From a virus, in the IMG/VR virus record IMGVR_UViG_3300026488_000015, positions 62,001-126,000 of that record: DNA of 64,000 bases; one strand, written 5' to 3'. Position 1 is the first letter of the stretch, and every line of letters begins with the position of its first letter. The notes beneath the pieces are model-generated. The model saw only the letters and a program-made list of their open reading frames with translations. It was not told where the DNA came from and searched no databases. The translations under genes and the position numbers were made by a program. Of the stretch, positions 1-8,734 are shown piece after piece.

Positions 1-526
1 TTAAATCATAATAAGTCCCATCTAAAATTTTGTGTGATTGATTCTTAGTAAATTTTGATATTTTGTCTTCATCTGTGTTGTGCACTGTATAAATCTGTGC
101 ATTCTCTAATATTACATCATCGCCATTAGCGTTTAATGGATTTCTAATCTTTAAATAGAGAGGGTCTGAATAATCATATTCTAGTCCTAATGAACCAACT
201 GAAGGGTATTCTGCTATACTAAAATATCTTAGATGTTCTTCAAGGTCGGCATCAACCTTTTGTAATACTGTATCCATATCTTTAGGTAGTTTATTAATAT
301 CAATCATATTGTTTAACATCATTAAAATATCCCAATAGTCAAGTGTATTGTAGTACTGGAGAGAAATATATTCTAATTTTACATTATCTTCTAGTTCTAT
401 TGTTACAAAAAGGTCTTCCATAGAAGATATACTTTCGGGTATGGTTCTTCCTTTAGTAAAATTCTTAAATGTTTGCCCACTTTCGGAATTTATTATATCA
501 TCAAAAGTGTAAAATCTTTTCTTCAT
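1..526 (-). CDS. Possible gp53-like baseplate wedge protein (partial)
   Basis: The frame is open from an ATG at 526 to the left edge, so only about 175 N-terminal residues are visible. The protein starts MKKRFYTFDD and is acidic. A segment near residues 58-75 (YNTLDYWDILMMLNNM) resembles the YW-(I/V)LL signature of T4 gp53-type baseplate wedge proteins, which help close the baseplate. The two genes just upstream in transcription are gp48-like, which fits a baseplate role. The match is a short remembered signature, so the product name is tentative; a structural protein is the safer statement. Confidence 0.4.
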   Translation of the reverse strand, partial: MKKRFYTFDDIINSESGQTFKNFTKGRTIPESISSMEDLFVTIELEDNVKLEYISLQYYNTLDYWDILMMLNNMIDINKLPKDMDTVLQKVDADLEEHLRYFSIAEYPSVGSLGLEYDYSDPLYLKIRNPLNANGDDVILENAQIYTVHNTDEDKISKFTKNQSHKILDGTYYDL

Positions 527-535
527 TAGTATCTC

Positions 536-1297
536 CTATTTTTCAAATACCCAATCTTCTTTCTCTTTAGGTTCAAACTCTAAGAAAGTCATATTAACTG
601 CTATAGATTTTGGTTTTGCACCATCACTTAAACCCATCGTACCATCAGCACCGTAGTTTATATCCATAGATGCCAAGGCACATAAATCAAACTGTATAAC
701 TCTATTTATATGCGATTTTTCTCTACCAAATCGTAAACTAAATAATCTAGGTGGGGCTTGAAAAACTTCATTTGCTGCAGTAGAAGCAGTACCTTGTGTT
801 GCATTAGCTGATTCTGATTTCCCTCCCTCTGAAGAACCAATAGGTCCTCCTGGTAGCATATCAGCTTTAAGGTTTCTCAAAGCTGATTCTATATTATCAA
901 AAATTGTTTCTGTTTCAGCATTCAATAAAAAAGAAACAGAAACGCTTCTAGGCACTTGTCCTTTGTATGTCTGAGCATAAAATGGTTTGATACCAAAACC
1001 CGTGATACCTTGTAACCCTCTTGCTGCTTCTGATAAACCACTCATTACTGAAGAGGTTAGTGAATTCTTGCTCCAATTTTGGCTGTAATCATCATCGATT
1101 GTTAGAGGCATAGGAAAATTATATGTTTTAACGCTATCTCCTGCAGCATCTTTGAGAGCTGTTATAACGCTCGATGATTTATCAGTTGTAAAAAAGTTCT
1201 CGATTAATGTGGATAAGTTTATGTTATAGCTACTAATCGTAAGGACTCTATCTGGTACTAAATCTTTACCTACTTTGAATATTGCTTTTCCTGCCAT
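536..1297 (-). CDS. gp48-like tail tube/baseplate junction protein, copy 2
   Basis: 253 residues. The C-terminal third carries the pattern FSLRFG, then a Cys-containing beta strand, then YGADG, then a DGxP-like turn and NMTFLEFEP. This pattern is typical of T4 gp48-type baseplate cap and tube-initiator proteins, which seat the tail tube on the hub. It is a clear paralog of the gene at 1297-2085, with the same C-terminal architecture and a Gly/Ala/Ser-rich middle. The start codon overlaps the stop of that gene (TAATG), which indicates translational coupling. T4 needs two related cap proteins (gp48 and gp54), so the pair may divide those roles. Confidence 0.5.
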   Translation of the reverse strand: MAGKAIFKVGKDLVPDRVLTISSYNINLSTLIENFFTTDKSSSVITALKDAAGDSVKTYNFPMPLTIDDDYSQNWSKNSLTSSVMSGLSEAARGLQGITGFGIKPFYAQTYKGQVPRSVSVSFLLNAETETIFDNIESALRNLKADMLPGGPIGSSEGGKSESANATQGTASTAANEVFQAPPRLFSLRFGREKSHINRVIQFDLCALASMDINYGADGTMGLSDGAKPKSIAVNMTFLEFEPKEKEDWVFEK

Positions 1298-2085
1298 TAT
1301 TTATCTCCCCAATCAGATTTATCTTTTGGTGCATATTCAGAAAAAGTTAAGGAAAGCGTACTCATTTTAGGAGTTAATCCATCTTCTGTTATGAACATAG
1401 CCATACTCCCATCTACACCGTATGATACTTTTGCAGATGTTAGTACACAAGCACTAAAGTTTATATTGTTATTTAGAAAAGAACTATCTTCACCAAAAGT
1501 TAAACTAAAAATATCAGGAGAAGATAAAAATATTCTACCAAATCCAGGTGACATAGCATTTTTGATGGCTATGATTCCTTCTGTAATAATGTTTGCTTCT
1601 TCCTCATTCTTAGGCATAAATGAAAACATCAAAGAAATACTTCTTGGTTCGTTCTCTCTAAATGTTAAATATGAGTTCGGGTTCACTGCTTCACCTTGTA
1701 CTGAAGCAATCTTAGTTGCAACACCAGACATTCCTTTGACTAAGGCTGCTATTTTTCCAGTTGCTTTGGCTACACCAGTCGAATTTCCATTTTTATCTGT
1801 CATACCAGCACCTGCTGCTCCAGCTTTATCGGCCATCCCTTGTGCTGCTCCAGTCAAACCAAAACCTTCCCAACCTACTGAAGAATTATCATTGATTACA
1901 TTAGGTAAAGGTAAATGCCAAGTCTGTGTGGCAGTACCTAATTCCCCTTTAATACCGTCTTTCTTCGATGGGGTACCTTTAAGTAGCTCCTTGTATAAAC
2001 TCATACTCCATTTAAAACTCTTCAATACCACAGTTCTATTTGTGATGATTCCATCTCCGTTTTTGTCAAACATTTTGAATGCCAT
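1297..2085 (-). CDS. gp48-like tail tube/baseplate junction protein, copy 1
   Basis: 262 residues. The N-terminus KMFDKNGDGI looks like an EF-hand-type DxNxDG turn but lacks a full loop. The middle, about residues 70-125, is Gly/Ala/Lys-rich. The C-terminal part has SLTFGEDSS, then YGVDGSM, then TLSLTFSEYAPKDKSDW, matching its downstream neighbour and T4 gp48-type proteins. It sits directly after the tape measure gene (4-base gap), the position gp48 has after gp29 in T4. The specific gp48 versus gp54 assignment cannot be made from sequence. Confidence 0.5.
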   Translation of the reverse strand: MAFKMFDKNGDGIITNRTVVLKSFKWSMSLYKELLKGTPSKKDGIKGELGTATQTWHLPLPNVINDNSSVGWEGFGLTGAAQGMADKAGAAGAGMTDKNGNSTGVAKATGKIAALVKGMSGVATKIASVQGEAVNPNSYLTFRENEPRSISLMFSFMPKNEEEANIITEGIIAIKNAMSPGFGRIFLSSPDIFSLTFGEDSSFLNNNINFSACVLTSAKVSYGVDGSMAMFITEDGLTPKMSTLSLTFSEYAPKDKSDWGDK

Positions 2086-2088
2086 TTG

Positions 2089-5000
2089 TTATGCTCCCTT
2101 TTCTAGTTTAGCATCTTTGATACTAGTATTATGTGTAGCACCTGCACTCGTTGTAGATGTAGTGTTTTGTATTTGAGGTGTTTTATTCTGTTTTACTTCT
2201 GCTCTCGTTTGTTTGTGTGACTCAACGAGTGCTACGACAGCTGGGTCAGGCTTCTTCTCATATTTTGTGAATGCTGTTGCTTTAAGACCAGAATTCTTAA
2301 ACATTTCTTGATAAGCTTCATTAGCGGCAGCACCAGTTTCATAAGATACTGGTTGTTTCGTAGTACCTTCTGTGAATGTCTTGCTATCCTTCTTAGTAAT
2401 CGTTTGGCCTTCTGAATCGATACTAACACCACCTGATACTGGTGCCGGTGCTGTTCCATCTTTTCTGTATTGTTTCATACCATTATCTCTAATACTTTTT
2501 CTGTCAATACCCAAAGGCTCAACATGCCAGGTTTCAGAAGCAACGATAGGTCTCCAAAAACCATATTTTCTGAATAGGTTCGCTTTGATTGCATCATTGG
2601 CATCTACCGTCTGAATATCGAATGCTAGACCATAGTTGTGCATTGATTTCCCTGGTGATGCAGCCTTCTTTCCTTTTCGTTTCTTCATATCAGCTTGTTC
2701 TTCAAAGCTTCTGAATGCTGAATTAACTTGCATCTTACGACCAGTGATTTCTTTAAATTCCATTGCCATACCTTTAAGGTTATGGAGAACATTTTCATCA
2801 AGACCTTCGATGTCGTTGTTTCCGTTGTTAATGAATAATTCTTTGAGTGACATATCATCTGTCGTTCTAACTTGACCGGCATCTGTATAGGTAACTTTCT
2901 TAGGTGTGTACTCGACACGACCTGAATAGTTACTCATTACATTAGCACCACCTTCGTTATCAAAAGTAGTGAAGCCTGATATATTATCCCTTTCTGTTTC
3001 TCTGCTTTTAAGAAACATAGCAATCTGGTGAGAAAGACTATCTCTCTTCCCTTCTATTTTAGTTTTCCTTTCTACATAAGTAGCTAAGCTTGACCACTGT
3101 GATAGAGGTATGCTTCTCATTTCTATCAAATCTTTTATTACTAATGGTTTGGCTCCCCAAATACCGGCATTATTAACTATAACAATACCCTCTTTCACTA
3201 AACCGGCAAGAAATTCTTCCATATTTTTATTCTTTAATTTTGATAGTTTATCTAGTTTCGATTTCGATGTTGCCATTACTTTTGTGTATATAGCTAATGA
3301 ACCATCTTCTAGTGCTACTTGTTTTGAATATGTAGCTTTATCTTCAAAATCTGTTCCTGAATCTCTTACTATTGCATCATCAGCACCATTTTTAAGGAAT
3401 TGTTTCTGGATAAATTTCTTTCTGTCTTTTTCTGTTAGGTCTTTACTAAGGGCCTTATATTCTTTAGTCCCAACAGCTCTTCCAGACATTTGTTTCATTA
3501 TACTATGGCTTTTCTTAATTTTTGCATCTTCTTCAGCTAAATTGTTTTGATTGTCTGTAACACCATTAATGATAGCTATCATTTTATCGCCTTCATTAGC
3601 AAATAAACTCTCATCTTTTACTCTATATTTAATATCGTTAATTAACTCAGCTCTTTGGTTCTCATCTAGGTATGTTGTGATATACTCTCTGAATCTTGAT
3701 TTCTTATATACAATACCATCATTTGTATTGTTAGGGTTCACAATATCTGCATCAATCATTGCTTCATAAATATCATCACCACTAGCATCTTTACGAACAG
3801 CATCTAATGTAGCTTTCTTACTCTTATCTTCAAATCTCATAGTAGTTTTTTTAGATGTTATTATACCAGTCTTAGCATTTTTTACTAATTTTGTACCGCT
3901 CGTACCGAATATAGCCATAGCTTCTTCACCATATTGTAATACCGCTGGGTCAGATGCTCCAAATTTTTCTCTTCTCACCATAATAATTTTTAAGAAATCA
4001 TCATTATTACCTTCGATGTAGCTCATAGCTTTGTCGAATTCTTCTAACGAAAGCTCTTCACTCGTTATAATATATTTAACGAAATCTTCCTCTGGTGATG
4101 AACCCCATAACCAAGAAGCCTGTGATGTCCCTAGTGCCGCTATACTTTTAGCTATTACAGCAACTCGTTTCTCGTAATTCGGGCCGAAAATATTTTTCGT
4201 TGCATTTCTGATTTCCACTGCATCTACAGCTAGTAGAGCACCAGTGATTAAACCAGCTGTTAAGACACCACCAATCTTGAATACTGATTTACCTAGACCC
4301 TTTACTCCTTTAAAAGCAGTTTTAAAGAATCCACTCTTAGCCATTTTAGGTTTGAAATGATTTGCTTTGGGTTTAGGTGTACTCCCTTTTTTTATAGTAG
4401 ATTTAGTATCACCAGACATCTTAGTTTTTCTTTTTTGTTCTGTTTCCATTCGTTTTTTGTTGGCTTCTGATTTCTTCTGCTGTTTGTCTTTACTATTTTG
4501 TTGCTGTTGTTTTTTCTTGTCGTTACCTTTTTTATTCTTCTTATCTTTTTTATCAGGCATACAACCACAACCAGACATAACCCCACGACCTTTCCCTTTA
4601 CCTCTTCTTCTACTAGAATTATTTCTTCGTTGGCTTCTATTTCTTTTTCTGTCTCTTTTGGATTGTTTTTTATCATTCTGGCTATTCTTTTTGTCTTTAC
4701 CTGGGCCTTCAGGCATATCCATACTTTTTGAAGAATTCAATAAATTTTTACCAAATACAGCTTTCCAAACCTTGTTAATCATTCTCTTAGCAAATCTTAG
4801 AGCTTTCTTAACCATTATCTTAAATTTTCTGAACATTTTCTTGAATGGAGCCAACAGCTTACCGAACATTTTCTTAACCATCGGACCTATCTTTTTCCAC
4901 AGCTTCGTAGCCAATAGACCTAATCCAGCCATTATCATATCCCATATCGATGTGTCTTCATCATCTTTTATGGCTTTACCATTTTTATCAAATTTTTGTT

Positions 5001-6237
5001 TTTTGTCTTTCTTGCCTTTTCTATCGATTGAAGTATCTTGCTCATCAACCATCTGGTCAGCAATCTTTTCTAGGTTCTCATTAATGCTTTCAGAAAGCTT
5101 AATCATTTTCTTAGAATCATCAGCTGTATAATCATTATCATTTAGAGAATTTTTGATACCCAATGAAGCTCCTAATGAACCTAGCATACCGTATTGCTCT
5201 TCCTTCTTTTCTTGTGTTTCTTTCTGTTTTTTCTCTTTAAGCTTATCAGCTGGAGTCGGGTTCTTTTCTGAATCTTCTTCTGTTTTTTGTCGTTCTTTAT
5301 CGTTAGCTCTAGCTTGTTCTACATCATCGCTTACACCGAAGGCATCAGTAATGTATTGGTTACCTAAGCTAGAAATAAAATCATCCTTAGAAATACTAGA
5401 ATAACCATATTTCTTTCTAATGTCATTGTGCATCTTCATCAAAGCTAATGTTTCATTTTGTACCATATTTCTAGCATCATTTTGTTCATTAATATTATCT
5501 ACTGTGTATGCATTACTAACCAGTGTAACATATTTGTACATATTAACGCTTTTATCGAGAACCATTTTCTGGCCTCTCGTTTCTTGGTCTAATGAATCAG
5601 TAACCTTATCTAATGTATCACCAGAGAATTTTAAAGCAGAAGATTTTACTGTATCTTGTGCTCTCTCCATTAGAGAACCTTTTTCTGATTTCTCTGCTAG
5701 TGAATCTTCTTTCTCTTTGATTTTAGATTGTAGTTTTAGTGTTTTCTTCTCATCGCCAGTAATTTTAGCTACTTCTAGTTCTTCTTCGAGGTCTGATAGT
5801 CTATTCTGGCTTCTCTCTCGTGATTCTCTTGTATTGAATAAAGCACCGATTGATTCTGATGCAAGATTTTTGATAGCATCAAGTGGGCTATCTATCATAT
5901 CAGAAAGTTTTTTGTGTTTCTTCTCTTTTAGATTATCTACTTTTTCTCTATCTGATATAGCCTTATCTAAATCAGAAAGTTTTTCTGGTGTTCCTGATGT
6001 TTCTATGCCGTCTGTTTTTTTCTGTTGTATTGCTACTTTTTTATCGTGTTGTGCTCTAGCAATGAATAAAGTGGTTAATAATTGTTTTGTTTGTGTGAGT
6101 TCAAGCTCAATAGTATCTGAAGGTTGACCTTGTTCTTTTTTCGAGGCTATAGATTTTTCTATTTTAGCCATACTCTTATAAGAATCTTCAAGCCTAGTGT
6201 TAATATCTATTATATTTTGTTGGTCTTGTGCGTTCAT
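2089..6237 (-). CDS. Tape measure protein with M15 peptidase domain
   Basis: 1382 residues, by far the largest gene here, in the gp29 position between hub-assembly-like genes and gp48-like genes. The N-terminal third is charged coiled-coil. Residues of about 500-640 are extremely Lys/Arg/Gln-rich, with a CGC cluster. A hydrophobic stretch follows near 660-690 (VFKIGGVLTAGLITGALLAV). Residues of about 1150-1245 form a VanY/M15 peptidase: SMHNYGLAFDI supplies His and Asp and ETWHVEP the second zinc His. The C-terminus is Pro/Thr-rich and disordered. The protein should set tail length and locally cut murein during DNA entry. A GATAAATA late box lies 22 bases upstream of the start. Confidence 0.7.
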   Translation of the reverse strand: MNAQDQQNIIDINTRLEDSYKSMAKIEKSIASKKEQGQPSDTIELELTQTKQLLTTLFIARAQHDKKVAIQQKKTDGIETSGTPEKLSDLDKAISDREKVDNLKEKKHKKLSDMIDSPLDAIKNLASESIGALFNTRESRERSQNRLSDLEEELEVAKITGDEKKTLKLQSKIKEKEDSLAEKSEKGSLMERAQDTVKSSALKFSGDTLDKVTDSLDQETRGQKMVLDKSVNMYKYVTLVSNAYTVDNINEQNDARNMVQNETLALMKMHNDIRKKYGYSSISKDDFISSLGNQYITDAFGVSDDVEQARANDKERQKTEEDSEKNPTPADKLKEKKQKETQEKKEEQYGMLGSLGASLGIKNSLNDNDYTADDSKKMIKLSESINENLEKIADQMVDEQDTSIDRKGKKDKKQKFDKNGKAIKDDEDTSIWDMIMAGLGLLATKLWKKIGPMVKKMFGKLLAPFKKMFRKFKIMVKKALRFAKRMINKVWKAVFGKNLLNSSKSMDMPEGPGKDKKNSQNDKKQSKRDRKRNRSQRRNNSSRRRGKGKGRGVMSGCGCMPDKKDKKNKKGNDKKKQQQQNSKDKQQKKSEANKKRMETEQKRKTKMSGDTKSTIKKGSTPKPKANHFKPKMAKSGFFKTAFKGVKGLGKSVFKIGGVLTAGLITGALLAVDAVEIRNATKNIFGPNYEKRVAVIAKSIAALGTSQASWLWGSSPEEDFVKYIITSEELSLEEFDKAMSYIEGNNDDFLKIIMVRREKFGASDPAVLQYGEEAMAIFGTSGTKLVKNAKTGIITSKKTTMRFEDKSKKATLDAVRKDASGDDIYEAMIDADIVNPNNTNDGIVYKKSRFREYITTYLDENQRAELINDIKYRVKDESLFANEGDKMIAIINGVTDNQNNLAEEDAKIKKSHSIMKQMSGRAVGTKEYKALSKDLTEKDRKKFIQKQFLKNGADDAIVRDSGTDFEDKATYSKQVALEDGSLAIYTKVMATSKSKLDKLSKLKNKNMEEFLAGLVKEGIVIVNNAGIWGAKPLVIKDLIEMRSIPLSQWSSLATYVERKTKIEGKRDSLSHQIAMFLKSRETERDNISGFTTFDNEGGANVMSNYSGRVEYTPKKVTYTDAGQVRTTDDMSLKELFINNGNNDIEGLDENVLHNLKGMAMEFKEITGRKMQVNSAFRSFEEQADMKKRKGKKAASPGKSMHNYGLAFDIQTVDANDAIKANLFRKYGFWRPIVASETWHVEPLGIDRKSIRDNGMKQYRKDGTAPAPVSGGVSIDSEGQTITKKDSKTFTEGTTKQPVSYETGAAANEAYQEMFKNSGLKATAFTKYEKKPDPAVVALVESHKQTRAEVKQNKTPQIQNTTSTTSAGATHNTSIKDAKLEKGA

Positions 6238-6258
6238 CAGATAACCCTCTTTTAGTAT

Positions 6259-6266
6259 TATTTATC
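6259..6266 (-). promoter_or_regulatory. Late promoter box variant, tape measure
   Basis: GATAAATA on the - strand, 22 bases before the tape measure start at 6237. Confidence 0.55.
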
Positions 6267-6274
6267 TGAATCGT

Positions 6275-6970
6275 TTATTGTGCGTTTTCTTCTTCTCTAG
6301 CTTTCTCTATTAGACTAAAATAAATTTCTCTCTCGAATGGTAGCATATTATATACATCTTGTAAAGCGAATTTTCCATAATAAGTGAATTCCTGAGCTTG
6401 TTGATATACATTACCTATACTGCTTTTCGATAAATCTGCCTTATAAAAATTATAACAATCCTTGATGTCGATATGCTGGCATTTTATACAAGGCATTTCA
6501 CAAAGAATCGACAACCCATCAGCACACAGCTTATCCATTTCTTGAGCACTCAAAAAATCCATTTCCTCGATATAGTACCTAGCTTCGTCGCTATCCAATT
6601 GCACATCATTATGATACACGGTGTTGTCGCCTACATTAATTTTGTATTCTCCGTCCTGGTAGAACACTTCCTCAGTATTGTATTTAATAAACGGGTCTAT
6701 ATTAATGGTATTTTCGTTAGGTTGTGAGCATTCCGAGCATTTATACTGAACCGTGAAATCTCCACCTACACTATTCACATAGGTTTTGTATAGGATGAAT
6801 AGCATATCTTCATCAGTAAGCTTTAAGGGTGTAGGTGTGATTTTTACGAGAAGCTTATAAATGTCTCTGATACTAGCACCATCTCCGTATAGGAGGTATG
6901 CCATTTCGTCCCTCGTTGTCCAAGGTTCTATATTGTATTCAGTACCCTTTAGCTCTAAACTAAAAAACAT
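6275..6970 (-). CDS. Baseplate hub assembly protein, gp26/gp51-like, copy 2
   Basis: 231 residues, acidic, with two Cys pairs that could bind zinc: CSEC near residue 79 and CIKCQH near 161. Two tandem proteins of about 230 residues with embedded zinc ribbons, next to the tape measure gene, match the T4 gp26/gp51 baseplate-hub assembly family found in many T4-like phages. Such proteins help assemble the central hub and may not remain in the virion. The start overlaps the stop of the upstream paralog by one base (TAATG). The family call rests on size, Cys pattern and gene order. Confidence 0.45.
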   Translation of the reverse strand: MFFSLELKGTEYNIEPWTTRDEMAYLLYGDGASIRDIYKLLVKITPTPLKLTDEDMLFILYKTYVNSVGGDFTVQYKCSECSQPNENTINIDPFIKYNTEEVFYQDGEYKINVGDNTVYHNDVQLDSDEARYYIEEMDFLSAQEMDKLCADGLSILCEMPCIKCQHIDIKDCYNFYKADLSKSSIGNVYQQAQEFTYYGKFALQDVYNMLPFEREIYFSLIEKAREEENAQ

Positions 6971-7677
6971 TATAAAGTACCGAAAAAGTTTGGAAGAACA
7001 TCAAATTCTAAATTGTGTTCCTTATTACAGCCCTCTGTTTGGCATTGATAAGTACCAGTAATATCAAAATAACTCATTTGTTTAACATATTCTTCTAGTA
7101 ACTGCTCATAATCGCTCATATCTAAGTCGCTGATGTACTCGAACATTTCTTCAAAAGTGTACTCGTTTTTGATTCCATCAGCATCTTCAAAAGAATTTAC
7201 CCTAAGAACCATTTCAATAATAGTAGCATCATCTTCAAGATATTTTCCCTCTTGTGCTGAAAGAACCTCAGCTTTAATATCTTTTTGGAGATTAAAAGTA
7301 ATATCGCCTATTACTATTTTTGCGAAAGTATCTGGTTCAAAATTACTACATTTAGCTAAATCCACATCGATTTTTGTATTCTCTTCACATTTAGGGCATA
7401 AATAATCGAATTTAATATTGTTACCTAGTGTGTTTTTTCTAATCTGTGTAAGCATATATAAGAGGTCGTAGTTTGAAAGGTATTCTCCCTCGTAATCTTT
7501 AACACAAGGTAGAACCAATGTACGGAGTTGTTCTTCGGTTAGCATTTCAATATCGAACGAATTTTCTAAGACTTCATTGAATGACTTAACATCACGACCT
7601 TTCCATTTTCTTAGAAACATAGGTTTATCGTGCATTTCTATTTCAATATCGAATTTATCTTCTTTCTTAATACTCAT
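6970..7677 (-). CDS. Baseplate hub assembly protein, gp26/gp51-like, copy 1
   Basis: 235 residues, the paralog of the downstream gene. It has CPKC near residue 98 and CQTEGC near 217, and an acidic helical middle. The N-terminal phrase KWKGRDVKSFNEVLE, followed by LP and a YDLLYMLTQIR segment, parallels the neighbour's TRDEMAYLLYG and LFILYKTYV. It is the first gene of a short run behind a GATAAATA late box at 7700-7707. The role in hub assembly is inferred from family resemblance and position. Confidence 0.45.
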   Translation of the reverse strand: MSIKKEDKFDIEIEMHDKPMFLRKWKGRDVKSFNEVLENSFDIEMLTEEQLRTLVLPCVKDYEGEYLSNYDLLYMLTQIRKNTLGNNIKFDYLCPKCEENTKIDVDLAKCSNFEPDTFAKIVIGDITFNLQKDIKAEVLSAQEGKYLEDDATIIEMVLRVNSFEDADGIKNEYTFEEMFEYISDLDMSDYEQLLEEYVKQMSYFDITGTYQCQTEGCNKEHNLEFDVLPNFFGTL

Positions 7678-7699
7678 TAAGTATCCTTTATTTTAATAT

Positions 7700-7707
7700 T
7701 ATTTATC
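7700..7707 (-). promoter_or_regulatory. Late promoter box variant, hub assembly genes
   Basis: GATAAATA on the - strand, 23 bases before the start at 7677. Confidence 0.55.
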
Positions 7708-8227
7708 TAGTTTTGAATGATATACTAAATTCTGCTATTTGTGATTCGTTTGTTCTATCTAAAGAAATATTTGAAACACTATCAAGTATAGCTACTTCAG
7801 TTTCAAAAATGACTACATCTGAATCGTAAGGAGTAATTTTAAGACCCCAATACTGGTCTTCAGGAAACATATCTTTAGTCCCATCGAGAATATAAGTCAT
7901 TAATCTATATAGGTAAAAATCATCAAAATCATTAAATGTTACATCTATTCTCTTTAGTTCTTTGATACCGGTAGTATAACTCCACTGCCCACCTACAAAA
8001 GTTTCTATGGGTTGAGTTACTAAATCTGGTATAGTAAAGGTTTTTATAGCTAAATTAAGTTTATCTACTTCATCAGCTGAATCTTCATCAAAATCTACTT
8101 CTTTAAGCTTAGTATAAGTTTCATCTATATAGAAATACCCTGCAGGGAAACTTACAGTAAGTTTGAAGTCATTAACATAATCCCACTTTGTTTCATATAT
8201 TTTTGTGATAACATCTTTTAATGCCAT
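7703..8227 (-). CDS. Tail-tube-fold or baseplate structural protein
   Basis: 174 residues. The order is a beta-rich N-terminus (FKLTVSFPAGYFYI), a FTIPDL motif, VGGQWSYTTG, then IDVTFNDFDDFYLYRLM and a C-terminal FSISFKTR strand. This order (FP/IP, W/GG, TF, short helix, final F-strand) is that of phage tail-tube and Hcp-like folds, although it is not close to the six gp19-like proteins further right. It has a perfect TATAAATA late box 20 bases upstream and a good ribosome site, so it is a late structural gene. It could be a tube-to-hub adaptor. Confidence 0.45.
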   Translation of the reverse strand: MALKDVITKIYETKWDYVNDFKLTVSFPAGYFYIDETYTKLKEVDFDEDSADEVDKLNLAIKTFTIPDLVTQPIETFVGGQWSYTTGIKELKRIDVTFNDFDDFYLYRLMTYILDGTKDMFPEDQYWGLKITPYDSDVVIFETEVAILDSVSNISLDRTNESQIAEFSISFKTR

Positions 8228-8246
8228 AATATACCTCTTTTAGAAG

Positions 8247-8254
8247 TATTTATA
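8247..8254 (-). promoter_or_regulatory. T4-like late promoter box
   Basis: Exact TATAAATA on the - strand, 20 bases before the start at 8227 and overlapping the end of the upstream gene. Confidence 0.75.
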
Positions 8255-8678
8255 CTTTAAACGATAATGTTTCTTTGGATATTTCTAATAATGAAGTTTT
8301 CCTTTCTAGTACGAGTTTTTGTAAATGAACTAATGAAGCTAATTCTAATGTGAGTTTAGTTTTATAAGCGGATTCTTTCTCTTTAGGGGTACTGAAGTAA
8401 ATTACATATAATCCTTGTTCAGGACGAGGCTCACCATAAGCATCTACTTCAAAAATTAAAATGTATTCATCTTGTTTAAAATAAGGAGAACTCTTCATCC
8501 TAGATTTAAGATTTTCTAAAGTTTTCTTAAATATGTTAGTGCTTGTTCTTTCATCGAATTTGATATATGATACTGAACCTTCATCTTTATTTTGTTTGGA
8601 TTCGTATGCAACTGCATTTCTGTAAGAGTAGTTTGGTAAGTATTTGTTGATTTCTTTAGTGAGAGTGAATGAAGTCAT
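8250..8678 (-). CDS. Uncharacterised protein in the tail module
   Basis: 142 residues, mixed alpha/beta, with no family recognised. The core YILIFEVDAYGEPRPEQGLY is followed by an amphipathic C-terminal helix. It lies between the sheath and the tube-fold protein at 7703. It has an early-type promoter (8688-8710) directly upstream instead of a late TATAAATA box, unlike all its neighbours, so its timing may differ from the rest of the tail genes. A chaperone or assembly role is possible but not shown. Confidence 0.5.
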   Translation of the reverse strand: MTSFTLTKEINKYLPNYSYRNAVAYESKQNKDEGSVSYIKFDERTSTNIFKKTLENLKSRMKSSPYFKQDEYILIFEVDAYGEPRPEQGLYVIYFSTPKEKESAYKTKLTLELASLVHLQKLVLERKTSLLEISKETLSFKV

Positions 8679-8687
8679 AATATATCC

Positions 8688-8710
8688 TTTATAAGATATA
8701 TTATAACATA
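8688..8710 (-). promoter_or_regulatory. Early-type promoter inside the tail module
   Basis: - strand CTTATGTTATAATATATCTTATAAAGG; carries TGnTATAAT. The only copy of this class left of 25 kb; reads into the gene at 8678. Confidence 0.6.
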
Positions 8711-8734
8711 AGTAGACTTAAAGCCTACTTAAAA

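Noticed and set aside
1298-1305. GATAAATA at the start of the 536-1297 gene
   Set aside because: Overlaps the stop of the upstream gene and the start codon itself, so it cannot serve as promoter for that gene.
1391-2176. 261-residue open frame on + strand
   Set aside because: Antisense to the gp48-like gene, no ribosome site or promoter, and composition is that of a complement of a real gene.
4367-5131. 254-residue hydrophobic open frame on + strand resembling a multi-span membrane protein
   Set aside because: It is the complement of the Lys-rich core of the tape measure; AAA codons read backwards give Phe, so the apparent membrane segments are an artefact.
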